Shown here piece after piece: positions 17,128 through 25,853 of a stretch of 64,000 nt of DNA (its first letter is position 1; every line of letters begins with the position of its first letter). Source of the stretch: Rhodococcus rhodnii (lineage in GTDB: Bacteria > Actinomycetota > Actinomycetes > Mycobacteriales > Pseudonocardiaceae); the NCBI GenBank assembly GCA_000720375.1, contig JOAA01000002.1, positions 434,001-498,000 on the forward strand, given 5' to 3'. The position numbers and the translations under genes were made by a program. Under the pieces are notes generated by a model that worked only from the letters and a program-made list of their open reading frames with translations, did no database searches and was not told the origin of the DNA.

Positions 17128-18351
17128 ATGAAGCAGCAACTAGGTGGGCGAACCAGCGCTCACGGCGGGGTGGACACCACCCCTCGCCGGTCAGGCAGGG
17201 CCGGCGCGCCGACCCGGCCGGATGAGTTCTGGGACGCCGCACCCATGCGTGCGGCGGCCGCGGAACGTCACTTCGGCCAACTCCTTCGGGAGTATCGGCG
17301 GGCCAGCAACGTCGGCCAGGCGGAAGTCGCCCAATGGCTAGGGGTGAGCCAAGGGCAGATCAGCAGGATCGAGCGCGATCGAAGTCAGGTCCACGACCTC
17401 GACAAGCTCGAACGCTGGGCAAAGGCGCTGAAGATCCCACAGCGGCTGCTGTGGTTCCAGCTGTCCGGGTCCCGGCAGACCGAATTCGCGGGGGGCGAAG
17501 GCGGATTCAACGCGCTGCGCACCGTCAGCCGGCCGGATGAGCAGGTCGGACTGGGCATGCGGCAGCTGTTCCGGTGGCTTGGCAACGAAGCGACCGATGA
17601 ACCCGAAGCGCCGACGGAGAACGTGTTCCGCGCGGCGGCGGAGTCGTACCTACGCGGCGGTTGGTACGCCTTCGACGAGGGTGAGGTCGCGCTGGGCAGC
17701 CAGCGGATGCGGATCGCACTCAACCTGAGCAGGCGGTCCGGTGAACAGGCTCTGTCCGCGGAGATCCTTGCGGCACTGAGCTTTCAGTCGTTGTTCCACG
17801 GCACGCTCGAATCAGCGGTGCCGGTGATCCGGATGGCCGAACAGGCCGCGGAGAAGACCGGGCTGACCTTGCTGCGGGTGGAAGTCGCCTCGATGGCGGC
17901 CTCCTGCTACGCGATGATGGGCGATCGCGACACGTGCTTGCAGGTGCTGCGCAAGGCGGAGAAGTCGCTGGAGACGGTCAACTCGTCCGAGCCGACCGAC
18001 CGGTTGTACCTCGCGTCCGGATGCGCGTTGTCGTTCCGGTTCCTCGGCTGGCCGCGTGAAGCGGAAGGTTTTGCTCGTACGGCGGTCAAGCTGAGCGAGC
18101 GGTGGCCCGGAGTCCGGTTGTGCACCAGGACGTTGCTCGCGTCGGCACTGGCGGACCAGCGCAAGGTCGAGGAAGCGTGCGCGACCACCTCGCAGGTGGT
18201 GCCCAGGGTGGCGCCGATCCGCCCGGTCCGTGACCAGGTGTGCCTGACTTCGGTGGTGCGGCGGCTGTCGAAGTACGGCGACGACATCTCGGTTCGCACG
18301 CTGTACAGCCAGCTCGCCGGGGTCGGCGTGGCCGTCCCGCGGATCGGCTGA
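17128..18351 (+). CDS. XRE regulator with TPR-like C-terminus
   Basis: A 407-residue regulator with an HTH near 55-100 (NVGQAEVAQWLGVSQGQISR, then LDKLERWAKALKIPQRLLWF) and a long all-helical C-terminal region that looks TPR-like (residues 170-390). This is the common actinomycete XRE class; no DUF397 partner gene is adjacent. The start is placed at the ATG at 17128. An in-frame ATG at 17050 overlaps the preceding small gene, and a later ATG before the HTH is also possible. Confidence 0.82.
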   Translation: MKQQLGGRTSAHGGVDTTPRRSGRAGAPTRPDEFWDAAPMRAAAAERHFGQLLREYRRASNVGQAEVAQWLGVSQGQISRIERDRSQVHDLDKLERWAKALKIPQRLLWFQLSGSRQTEFAGGEGGFNALRTVSRPDEQVGLGMRQLFRWLGNEATDEPEAPTENVFRAAAESYLRGGWYAFDEGEVALGSQRMRIALNLSRRSGEQALSAEILAALSFQSLFHGTLESAVPVIRMAEQAAEKTGLTLLRVEVASMAASCYAMMGDRDTCLQVLRKAEKSLETVNSSEPTDRLYLASGCALSFRFLGWPREAEGFARTAVKLSERWPGVRLCTRTLLASALADQRKVEEACATTSQVVPRVAPIRPVRDQVCLTSVVRRLSKYGDDISVRTLYSQLAGVGVAVPRIG

Positions 18352-18363
18352 AGCGGTGGTTTC

Positions 18364-18410
18364 GCCTCCAATGCGGCTGCCAGAAGGGCCTCTGGCAGCA
18401 CATTGGAGGC
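18364..18410. terminator. bidirectional terminator
   Basis: GCCTCCAATG pairs with CATTGGAGGC, and GCTGCCAGA with TCTGGCAGC, giving 19 bp interrupted by a small internal bulge with a 6-base loop. GTTT and AAAC flank it. It lies between the convergent XRE and SsgB-type genes. Confidence 0.85.
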
Positions 18411-18426
18411 AAACGGTGCGCAGGCA

Positions 18427-18843
18427 TCAGCCGGCCGCGATCATCCGCTCGATCTCGGCGTCGAAGTCGAACCACTGGTCCTCGCCACCGGGCAGGACGA
18501 CCTCGTAGGTGGTGTCCAGGAAGTCGGCGAGGTCCTGGGCGTGCGCCTCGAACCGGGCCTGTCCCTTCGGCGTGACGAACTCGATGACGACCATTTCCTC
18601 GTTCTCGGGGTCCGGCCACATCCGCACGTCGCCGTCGCCGCTGCGCACGATCAGACCGTCGGCCAGCAGGTCACGGGACAGGATCCACTGCACTGCCCGT
18701 GCGCCCTCCGGCTCGAACAGCGCGTACACCGCGAACGGGTCGCGGGTGTCGTAGCGCAGCTCGACATCCACGGGCACGGGGTGGGCGGACACCAGGTCGA
18801 AGGTGACCGTCGTGATGATCTCGGTGTGGTCGTCGCGCGTCAT
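18427..18843 (-). CDS. ssgB: SsgA-family sporulation/cell-division regulator (SsgB-like)
   Basis: A 138-residue member of the SsgA-like protein family, restricted to morphologically complex actinobacteria. Hallmarks are the N-terminal FDLVSAHPVPVDVELRYDTR, the DPFAVYALF segment, WILSRDLLADGL and RMWP. SsgB is the family member that positions FtsZ at sporulation septa; this protein resembles SsgB more than SsgA, but the subtype is inferred. GGAGGAGG lies just upstream of the ATG at 18843. Confidence 0.85.
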   Translation of the reverse strand: MTRDDHTEIITTVTFDLVSAHPVPVDVELRYDTRDPFAVYALFEPEGARAVQWILSRDLLADGLIVRSGDGDVRMWPDPENEEMVVIEFVTPKGQARFEAHAQDLADFLDTTYEVVLPGGEDQWFDFDAEIERMIAAG

Positions 18844-18952
18844 CGCTGCCTCCTCCAGCTTCAGGGCCTTGCGGCGATGAGACGCCTCCCCAGGGCCTGT
18901 CTGACGGCCATATCCGGAATGATCACTCGAACGTGTCGGATAGTGGCCCCGG

Positions 18953-19921
18953 TCACCCGGATTTCTGCCCTTTCGGGCTCGCGGCGAACGTCCGCCGGTA
19001 GTCCTTCGGACCCACGCCGACGACCTTGTTGAAGTGATGCCTGAGAAGTGCCGCACTACTGAAACCACACTGCTGTGCGATGTCTTCGATACTAAGGCCG
19101 GTCTCCTCAAGCAGTCGTTGCGCATGCATGACGCGTTGCGTGGACAGCCAGCGCAGCGGCGTCGTTCCGGTTTCGGCCACGAATCGGCGCGCGAACGTCC
19201 GCTCTGACATCTGGGCTCGTTTGGCCAGCTCGGCCACGGTGTGCTCGACCGCGAGGTGCTCGATCATCCAGGTCAGCACCGGCTCGAGGCTGTCGCCGGT
19301 CTGCGGCATCGGCAGTTCGACGTACTGGCGTTGACCGCCGTCACGCTGGGGTGGGACGACCATCCGGCGGGCGATCGCGGCGGCCGGTCCCGAGCCGAGT
19401 TCACGGCGGACCAGGTGCAGACAGGCGTCGATTCCGGCGGCTGTGCCCGCGCTGGTGATGATGTCGCCGTCGTCGACGAACAGGACGTCCGGATCGAGCT
19501 TGGCGTCCGGGAAACGGTCGGCGAAGTCCGCCGCGTGCCGCCAGTGAGTTGTGCACAATCTACCGTCGAGCAACCCGGTCGCGCCCAGCAAGAAAGCGCC
19601 GCTGCACACCGTGAGAACGGTCGCGCCGCGCGCCGAGGCGTTGCGGATGGCCTCGAGAACGGGCTCGGGGTACTCCGCGCGGATGTTGCACGCCGGGATC
19701 GCGACCAGGTCAGCGTCGTCGAGCGCGCTCAGGTCGTACTCCGGGATCAGGGACACGCCGAGTGACGTCCGCAGGGGGACGTTCGCCTGCTCGGCGCATA
19801 CGCGGAACTCGAACGGGGGCACGCCGTCGTCGGTGCGGTCGACCCCGAAAACCTCGCAGAGCACGCCGAACTCGAACGGGGCGAACTCGTCCACGAGCAC
19901 CGCAGCCACGGTTTTGAGCAT
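18953..19921 (-). CDS. GlxA-family AraC regulator with DJ-1/PfpI domain
   Basis: A 322-residue regulator. The N-terminal DJ-1/PfpI-like domain carries the nucleophile-elbow cysteine (TVCSGAFLLGATGLLDG near 105). A C-terminal AraC double HTH follows (TVAELAKRAQMSERTFARRF and SIEDIAQQCGFSSAALLRHH). The class includes FtrA/GlxA-type activators of catabolic genes. It is divergent from the small membrane peptide and permease genes, which may be its targets (inference). Confidence 0.9.
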   Translation of the reverse strand: MLKTVAAVLVDEFAPFEFGVLCEVFGVDRTDDGVPPFEFRVCAEQANVPLRTSLGVSLIPEYDLSALDDADLVAIPACNIRAEYPEPVLEAIRNASARGATVLTVCSGAFLLGATGLLDGRLCTTHWRHAADFADRFPDAKLDPDVLFVDDGDIITSAGTAAGIDACLHLVRRELGSGPAAAIARRMVVPPQRDGGQRQYVELPMPQTGDSLEPVLTWMIEHLAVEHTVAELAKRAQMSERTFARRFVAETGTTPLRWLSTQRVMHAQRLLEETGLSIEDIAQQCGFSSAALLRHHFNKVVGVGPKDYRRTFAASPKGQKSG

Positions 19922-20007
19922 GCCGCCATGCTACTTGGCAGGATTTTGTTGGACAACGTCAGGACTGCCACTGTTGGCGGGAACTTGTCCAAAGCATAAT
20001 TTCTGCC

Positions 20008-20160
20008 ATGGCTGAGACAATCTTCTTCCTGATCCTGGTAGCGGCTCTGATCTACGGTCTGCAGCGCAACCACGCGCGACTGCCCTACAAGCAGTTGGCA
20101 GGCAACACGGACTTCGAGGTCCGTGACACGACTCGAAGGCACCCGATCCTGTCGCCCTAA
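20008..20160 (+). CDS. 50-residue single-pass membrane peptide
   Basis: A short gene starting at the ATG at 20008 and ending at TAA (20158-20160). The translation begins MAETIFFLILVAALIYGLQ, a clean transmembrane helix, followed by a basic and polar tail (NHARLPYKQLAG onward). Codon use is GC-rich at third positions, supporting coding. It lies between the GlxA-like regulator and the NCS1 permease, whose start is 72 bases downstream. No function is recognised. Confidence 0.6.
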   Translation: MAETIFFLILVAALIYGLQRNHARLPYKQLAGNTDFEVRDTTRRHPILSP

Positions 20161-20232
20161 CGGGAAAGCTGGTAACACGTCCGTCACCGCTGGGTAAGGG
20201 CTGCTGAAACTTGCCGTTCCTAAGTTTCGTGA

Positions 20233-21846
20233 ATGGCACTCGATCAGGCAGTACCTACCCAGCGCAGCGGTGCGACAAAGGAAACCCTGGAGGACTACAC
20301 CCTCCGGTTCGCGCCGCGCAGCTACCGGCGCTGGTCGCCGGCGGTCGTCGGGGCCTCCGCGCTCGGCGGGATGGCCTACATGGCCGACTTCTCCATCGGC
20401 GCGGGCATCGGCCTGACGCACGGCACGTCCAATGCGCTGCTGGCGATCCTCTTCGCCGCCGCGATCATCCTGGTCACCGGTTTTCCGTTGGCGTACTACG
20501 GAGCCCGCTACAACATCGACCTCGACCTGATCACGCGTGGCTCGGGGTTCGGGTACTACGGCTCGGTGCTGACGAGTGTCATCTTCGCCAGCTTCACGTT
20601 CATCTTCTTCGCCCTCGAAGGCTCGATCATGGCGCAGGGCCTGCGCTACGGCCTCGGGATGCCGCTCTGGCTGGGCTATCTGGTCTCCACACTGGTGATC
20701 ATCCCGTTGGTGATCTACGGGATGAAGGCGCTGGCGAAGCTGCAGACGTGGACCAATCCACTGTGGCTGGTGCTGATCGTGGCGCCGATCGGCTACCTGG
20801 TGATCGCCGATCCCGGTTCGGTTGAGCGGTTTCTCTCGTACAAGTCCGGTGTGGACGTCGCCGCGGTGATGCTCGGTGCCGGGGTCTGCCTGTCGCTGAT
20901 GGCGCAGATCGGCGAGCAGATCGACTACCTGCGGTTCATGCCGCCGAAGACCGAGGCGAACAAGCGCTCGTGGTGGATCTCGGTGATCGCGGCCGGGCCC
21001 GGCTGGGTGTTCTTCGGGGCAGCCAAACAGATCATCGGCGTCTTCCTCGCCGTGTACATTTTGGACGCCGTTGGGGCGACGGCCGCGGTCGAGCCGATCG
21101 AGCAGTTCACCGGGGCCCTGAAGCAGATGATGCCGCTGTGGCTGGTGGTTCCGTTGGCGCTGCTGCTCGTCGTGCTCAGCCAAGTCAAGATCAACGTCAC
21201 CAACGCGTACTCGGGTTCCTTGGCGTGGACCAACTCCGTCACCCGGGTCACCCGCCGCTACCCTGGTCGGCTGGTTTTCGTGGTGGTGAACCTCGCGTTC
21301 GCGTTGATCCTGATGGAAGCGGACATGTTCAGCTTCCTGAACAACCTGCTGAGCTTCTACTCCAACTGCGCCATCGCGTGGGTCGTCACGGTCGCCACCG
21401 ACATCATGGTGAACAAGTACTTGCTCGGCCTCTCGCCCAAGCAGCCGGAGTTCCGGCGTGGCATGCTGTACGGCTTCAATCCAGTTGGCCTGACGGCGTT
21501 CCTGGCGTCCTCCGGAATCTCCATCGCGATCTACTTCGGCGCCTTCGGCTCGGGTGTCCAGCCGTTCTCGCCGGTCGCGGCGGTCGTGATCGCCCTTGCG
21601 CTCACGCCGCTCATGGCGATCGTGACGCGCGGTCGTTACTACTTGCGCCGGACAGACGACGGAATCGACGAGCCGATGCTGGACGAAGACGGCAACCCGA
21701 GCGGAAAGCGTTACACCTGCCAGGTTTGCGAGCAGAGCTATGAGCGGCCGGACGTCCTGGCCAGCGCGCAGGGCGGCGTGATCTGCTCGCTCTGCCTGAG
21801 CACCGACCGGACCGGAAAGCACGTATTGCCTGCGCAAGCATCGTAG
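20233..21846 (+). CDS. NCS1-family nucleobase permease with C-terminal zinc ribbon
   Basis: A 537-residue transporter of the purine-cytosine permease family with about 12 membrane helices over residues 38-470. The substrate is probably a nucleobase or hydantoin-like compound driven by a cation gradient. Unusually for NCS1, the last 60 residues form a soluble domain with two CxxC pairs (YTCQVCEQSY and ICSLCLS), a rubredoxin-like zinc or iron site facing the cytoplasm. The ATG at 20233 follows a weak ribosome site. Confidence 0.85.
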   Translation: MALDQAVPTQRSGATKETLEDYTLRFAPRSYRRWSPAVVGASALGGMAYMADFSIGAGIGLTHGTSNALLAILFAAAIILVTGFPLAYYGARYNIDLDLITRGSGFGYYGSVLTSVIFASFTFIFFALEGSIMAQGLRYGLGMPLWLGYLVSTLVIIPLVIYGMKALAKLQTWTNPLWLVLIVAPIGYLVIADPGSVERFLSYKSGVDVAAVMLGAGVCLSLMAQIGEQIDYLRFMPPKTEANKRSWWISVIAAGPGWVFFGAAKQIIGVFLAVYILDAVGATAAVEPIEQFTGALKQMMPLWLVVPLALLLVVLSQVKINVTNAYSGSLAWTNSVTRVTRRYPGRLVFVVVNLAFALILMEADMFSFLNNLLSFYSNCAIAWVVTVATDIMVNKYLLGLSPKQPEFRRGMLYGFNPVGLTAFLASSGISIAIYFGAFGSGVQPFSPVAAVVIALALTPLMAIVTRGRYYLRRTDDGIDEPMLDEDGNPSGKRYTCQVCEQSYERPDVLASAQGGVICSLCLSTDRTGKHVLPAQAS

Positions 21847-21908
21847 TCGAGCAACCCCCAGTCACCTTGCCGGCGCCTGTACGGTGGTAAGGACCACTGG
21901 GGGTTGTT

Positions 21909-23066
21909 ATGTCCACGTTGAGCGCGGACGTGCTCATTTGTGGTGCCGGGCCTGCCGGCCTGGTACTGGGGAACATATTGCGGGCAGAGGGGATTCGCTG
22001 CCTGATCGTGGAACGGCAGAGCCGTGCCCACGTGCAAAGCCGTGCCCGCGCGGGCTTTCTCGCCGCGAACAGCGTCCGGATCCTGAGCGAGAACGGGCTC
22101 GCGGAAGGCTTGCACGCCAACGGACAGCACCACGACACGTGCGCGTTCCGCGGCGATCACGGCGAGTTCGAACTCAAGTACAGCGGGTTGGGCCGCGGCG
22201 AGATCCACACCGTCTACCCGCAGCAGGATCTGGTGCGTGACCTGATCGCGGAGTTCCTCAATCGAGGCGGTGAAATCCGCTTCAACACGGAAGTACAGGA
22301 GATCGACCCGCACGACGCAGCACTGCTCCTCGCCGACGGTTCCCGGCTGACTGGTCGCTTCGTGGCTGGATGTGATGGACAGCACGGCGTTTCCCGTCAA
22401 GCCGTTCCCGCCCAGGTGTACCACCGGGATCACGGTGTTTCGTGGTTCGCGCTGTTGGCTCAGGCGCCGCCGAGCCTGGCCGGGGTGATGTATGCGATCC
22501 ACCCCAACGGTTTCGCCGGACACATGGCCCGCACTGCCACGGTGACCCGGTACTACCTTCAAGTCCCGCAAGGGTTCGACCCGAATGCGTGGTCGGACAA
22601 GCAGATCTGGGACGAGCTGCACGTGCGGATGCGGGCGGACCAGTACGGCGAGCTGCGCACCGGACCCATCATCGAACGCCGAATCGTGGACATGACATCG
22701 CACGTGATGGACCCGATCCAGCACGGCACGCTGTTCCTGGCCGGTGACGCGGCCAGCCTGATCAGCCCGTCGGCGGCGAAAGGCGCGAACCTCGCACTGA
22801 TGGCCGCGGAAGTGCTCGCGAGGGCCTTGGCCACCCAGATCAACCTCGGCGACGCGCAGCCGTTGATCCGCTACAGCGCGGAAGTGCTGCCCCGAATCTG
22901 GCGTGCGCAGGAGTTCTCGCACTGGATGATCAACCTCTTGCACGGCCCTTTCGGGAACGACAGCCACTCGGTCTTCCTGCGATCGTTGCAGCGCGCACGG
23001 CTGGAAAGCCTCCGTGATTCGCGTGCACACCAGGACTTCTTCGCGGAGAACTACATCGGAGTCTGA
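21909..23066 (+). CDS. pobA: 4-hydroxybenzoate 3-monooxygenase-like flavoprotein
   Basis: A 385-residue FAD monooxygenase resembling PobA along its whole length. It has the dinucleotide-binding GAGPAG (residues 12-17), RARAGFL, the DG motif (VAGCDGQHGVSRQ near 155) and the GD motif (LFLAGDAASLISPSAAKGAN near 275). In PobA, active-site tyrosines occur at Tyr201 and Tyr385; both appear conserved here (VMYAIHP and FAENYIGV). The segment contacting the substrate carboxylate reads TVTRYY where PobA has TRSRYY, so the exact substrate may differ. It would make protocatechuate from 4-hydroxybenzoate with NADPH. Confidence 0.82.
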   Translation: MSTLSADVLICGAGPAGLVLGNILRAEGIRCLIVERQSRAHVQSRARAGFLAANSVRILSENGLAEGLHANGQHHDTCAFRGDHGEFELKYSGLGRGEIHTVYPQQDLVRDLIAEFLNRGGEIRFNTEVQEIDPHDAALLLADGSRLTGRFVAGCDGQHGVSRQAVPAQVYHRDHGVSWFALLAQAPPSLAGVMYAIHPNGFAGHMARTATVTRYYLQVPQGFDPNAWSDKQIWDELHVRMRADQYGELRTGPIIERRIVDMTSHVMDPIQHGTLFLAGDAASLISPSAAKGANLALMAAEVLARALATQINLGDAQPLIRYSAEVLPRIWRAQEFSHWMINLLHGPFGNDSHSVFLRSLQRARLESLRDSRAHQDFFAENYIGV

Positions 23067-23095
23067 GTCGCCGTGCGAGACGGTAAGAATGTGGC

Positions 23096-23638
23096 ATGGA
23101 GTTCTTCTGCTACCACCGCGACCGGCCCGGCTCGCTGCCGCTGCGCGAGAAGCTGATCGAAGCGCACTGGTCCTACATGGACAGATTCGACAGTCAGCTG
23201 ATCGCCCGCGGCCCGACATTCGTCGGTGAGGTTCCGACCGGTAGCGTGCACATCGTCGACCTGCCGGATCCCGTTGCGGCCCGGGCTTTCGCGTTCGACG
23301 AGCCCAACTATCAGGCAGGCGCGTATCGGGATGTGCTGCTTCGCCGGTGGCGCAACCTGCTGGGCCGCACGATGTGGGACTTCCCCGGTGGCAGGCGAGG
23401 CGGCAACCGGTACCTGGTGCTCGGCTTCGGTACGGGAGAGGCAGCTGATCTCGACGTGCCAATGGATCAGGACGGGCTGATCGCGTACGGGCCGTTGTTG
23501 TCCGACGACGGCGCCGACTGGCTGGGGACGGCGATGTTGATCCGGGCATCGGACCCGGACGCGGCACGGGCTTTGCTCACGGTGGACCGGTACGCCGAAA
23601 TCGAGGTCCACGACTGGGAATTCGGCGGACGACGGTAG
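23096..23638 (+). CDS. protein with two YciI-like domains
   Basis: A 180-residue protein made of two YciI-like alpha-beta units. The first runs 1-85 (FFCYHRDRPGSLPLREKLIE, EAHWSYMDRF, IVDLPDPVAARAFAFDEPNY), the second about 95-175 (LVLGFGTG, YGPLLSDDGADWLGTAMLIR). Single-domain YciI proteins are about 95 residues, so this is a tandem form. Family enzymes include muconolactone-isomerase-like proteins, which would fit the neighbouring aromatic hydroxylase, but no catalytic residue is assured. Confidence 0.75.
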   Translation: MEFFCYHRDRPGSLPLREKLIEAHWSYMDRFDSQLIARGPTFVGEVPTGSVHIVDLPDPVAARAFAFDEPNYQAGAYRDVLLRRWRNLLGRTMWDFPGGRRGGNRYLVLGFGTGEAADLDVPMDQDGLIAYGPLLSDDGADWLGTAMLIRASDPDAARALLTVDRYAEIEVHDWEFGGRR

Positions 23639-23727
23639 GGAACCGATCGGCCCTCGCGGCAGTCCAAGATCGCGCCACGGAGTCGCGGACGTCGAGGGGC
23701 CGTTCGCGACTCTCGTGGTCTGGCGGG

Positions 23728-24954
23728 CTACGGCGCCGTTTCCGTCCAGGTGACCGGCAGTTCGTGGACGCCGTAGATGTTCATGTCGGTCTTGAGCTTC
23801 ACCTCGCTGGCGGGGATGGCGAGCCTGAGAGTCGGGAAGCGCCGCAGCAGGCCGGTGAAACCGGCGCGCATCTCGATCCGGGCCAATTGCTGGCCAAGGC
23901 ACTGGTGCACGCCGTGGCCGAAGGACAGGTGACCGCGAGCCTTGCGGTGGATGTCCAGGGTGTCCGGGTTGTCAAAGCGCTTGGGGTCGTGGTTGGCGGC
24001 CAGCAACGAGACGATGACGGTCGATCCCTTGCCGATTGTCTCGCCGCCGAGCTCGATGTCGTCCGCGGCGTAGCGGAAGAAGATGTCGGCAACGGACAGG
24101 TAGCGCATGAGTTCCTCGACCGCGTCGGGCATCAGATCGGGGTCGGCACGCAGTTCGGCGAGCTGCTCGGGGTGCTCCAGGAGCGCGAAGGTGCCCAGCG
24201 CCAGCATGTTCGCAGTGGTCTCGTGGCCGGCGAGCAGCAGCATGAAGCCGATACCGACCAGTTCCTCGATGCTGAGGTCGTCATCGCGAGCCAGGTCGGA
24301 CAGGATGTCCTCGCTCGGCTCGGCGCGTTTGCGCGTCACCAGTTCGGCCAGGTACGTGGTCAGTCCGCCGACCGCGGCCATCTTGTCCTCGAGTGTGATG
24401 TCCTTCTCCAGGAACTTGGCGGAATTGGCCTGGAAGGTCTCCCGGTCGGCGTACGGGACACCGAGCAGCTCGCAGATCACCAGGGACGGCACCGGCAGCG
24501 CGAAGTGCTTGACCAGATCGACCGGCGGGGTGAGCCGCGCCAGCTCGTCCAGCTGCCGTTCGGCGGTCTCGATGATGTGCTCTTCGAGCTGCTTCATGCG
24601 CTTGACGGTGAAGGCACCGATGAGCTTGCGCCGCAACCGGGTGTGGTCCGGCGGGTCCATGGCGACGAACACGCCCGGCATCTGCGGAGACGGCTCGGTG
24701 GGCGCGGGCATCCCGGGAGTTTCGTACGGCATGTGCAGGACGCCGATGTCCTGGCGGGAGCTGAACCGGGTGTCGGCCAGGAGTCGGCGGACCGCGTCGT
24801 AGCCGGTGACCAGCCAGCCCTCGTGACCGTCGGGAAAGACCATGGGGCTGACCGGGCGAGCCTCGCGCAGCCGGGTGATCTGGCTGGGTGGGTCGAAGGG
24901 GCTCGTGTCGCGGTCCATGGGCAGGCCGTGCGGAATGGGAACCGTCTGGCTCAT
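23728..24954 (-). CDS. cytochrome P450 (bacterial class I)
   Basis: A 408-residue soluble P450. The I-helix (LLAGHETTANML near 245), the K-helix EELMR, and the haem loop with its cysteine (SFGHGVHQCLGQQLAR near 350) are all present. I start it at the ATG at 24954, with AAAGGAC upstream; in-frame codons further upstream lack a ribosome site. It likely hydroxylates a small molecule using an external ferredoxin. It lies downstream of the DrrAB-type exporter genes on the same strand, 110 bases away. Confidence 0.92.
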   Translation of the reverse strand: MSQTVPIPHGLPMDRDTSPFDPPSQITRLREARPVSPMVFPDGHEGWLVTGYDAVRRLLADTRFSSRQDIGVLHMPYETPGMPAPTEPSPQMPGVFVAMDPPDHTRLRRKLIGAFTVKRMKQLEEHIIETAERQLDELARLTPPVDLVKHFALPVPSLVICELLGVPYADRETFQANSAKFLEKDITLEDKMAAVGGLTTYLAELVTRKRAEPSEDILSDLARDDDLSIEELVGIGFMLLLAGHETTANMLALGTFALLEHPEQLAELRADPDLMPDAVEELMRYLSVADIFFRYAADDIELGGETIGKGSTVIVSLLAANHDPKRFDNPDTLDIHRKARGHLSFGHGVHQCLGQQLARIEMRAGFTGLLRRFPTLRLAIPASEVKLKTDMNIYGVHELPVTWTETAP

Positions 24955-25064
24955 CGGATGTCCTTTCGTGGCGGTTGTCGACCACGTTCGCCGAAGGGCC
25001 AGACATGCTGCTGACACGGCCCTGACACCGGCCATGCCATGGAGACATAGCCGGTGTGCAGGCG

Positions 25065-25853
25065 TCACCTACTGGTACGGAAGCGATACAGCACGATCGC
25101 CAGCGTGAACGAGAGCGCCAGCAGTCCGGCCACCCAGACAAGCGCGACCCAGCCGCTGTCGCCGATCGGTGTTCCGGTGAGCAGACCCCTGGTCGTCTCG
25201 ATGACGGGTGTGATCGGCTGGTTGGCGCTGATCGCGCGCAGGAACGACGGCATTGTGTCGGTCGGGACGAACGCGCTGCTCAGATACGGCAGGAACAGCA
25301 TGAAGAAGCTCATCCCGCTGGCGGATTCCACGCCCTTCGCGATCGCGCCGAGCCCGGCGGCGAGCCAGGACAGGGCGAGGACGTAGAGCAGCAGCAGGCC
25401 GACGGCGAGCAGCCAGTCGACGAAGGAACCGTTGGGGCGGAAGCCCATGGCGATCGCTGTGACGATCACGATCGTGGTGGACAGGGCGTTGCGCGCGATG
25501 CTTGCGACAACGTGCCCGGTCAGCAAAGCGAAGTTGCTGATCGGCATGGACCGCAGCCGGTCGATCATGCCGTTGTTCATGTCGTCGGCGACGGACATCG
25601 CGGTCGACGCGGCGCCGTATCCGACACACAGCAGGATTGTTCCTGGCACGACGTAGTTGATGTACGCGGTGCCGGTGTTGATCGCGCCGCCGAAGACGTA
25701 CACGAACAACGCCATCATCAGCAGCGGCAACAAGATCGACATGAACAGGGTTTCGCCGTTGCGCCGGGTGAGCCGGATGCTGCGGCCGATCATCGTCAGC
25801 GTGTCGCTCAAGGCGTTGGCGAATCCGCCGTGCCGGATCACTGCGGTGGTCAT
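25065..25853 (-). CDS. ABC-2 type export permease (DrrB-like)
   Basis: A 262-residue integral membrane permease with six hydrophobic segments and the ABC-2 signature region (VADDMNNGMIDRLRSMPISN near 85). It resembles DrrB and other drug or lipid export permeases. Its start overlaps the stop of the ATPase gene (ATGA at 25850-25853), so the two are translationally coupled. The substrate is unknown; control by the divergent TetR suggests drug export. Confidence 0.88.
   Translation of the reverse strand: MTTAVIRHGGFANALSDTLTMIGRSIRLTRRNGETLFMSILLPLLMMALFVYVFGGAINTGTAYINYVVPGTILLCVGYGAASTAMSVADDMNNGMIDRLRSMPISNFALLTGHVVASIARNALSTTIVIVTAIAMGFRPNGSFVDWLLAVGLLLLYVLALSWLAAGLGAIAKGVESASGMSFFMLFLPYLSSAFVPTDTMPSFLRAISANQPITPVIETTRGLLTGTPIGDSGWVALVWVAGLLALSFTLAIVLYRFRTSR

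Noticed and set aside
20161..20232. Riboswitch upstream of the nucleobase permease
   Set aside because: The 72-base gap is short and I could not draw a known purine, guanidine or xanthine aptamer in it.
19747..21837. Long open frame antisense to the NCS1 permease
   Set aside because: The translation is His/Arg/Gln-rich and low in hydrophobic structure. The permease on the other strand explains the codon bias.
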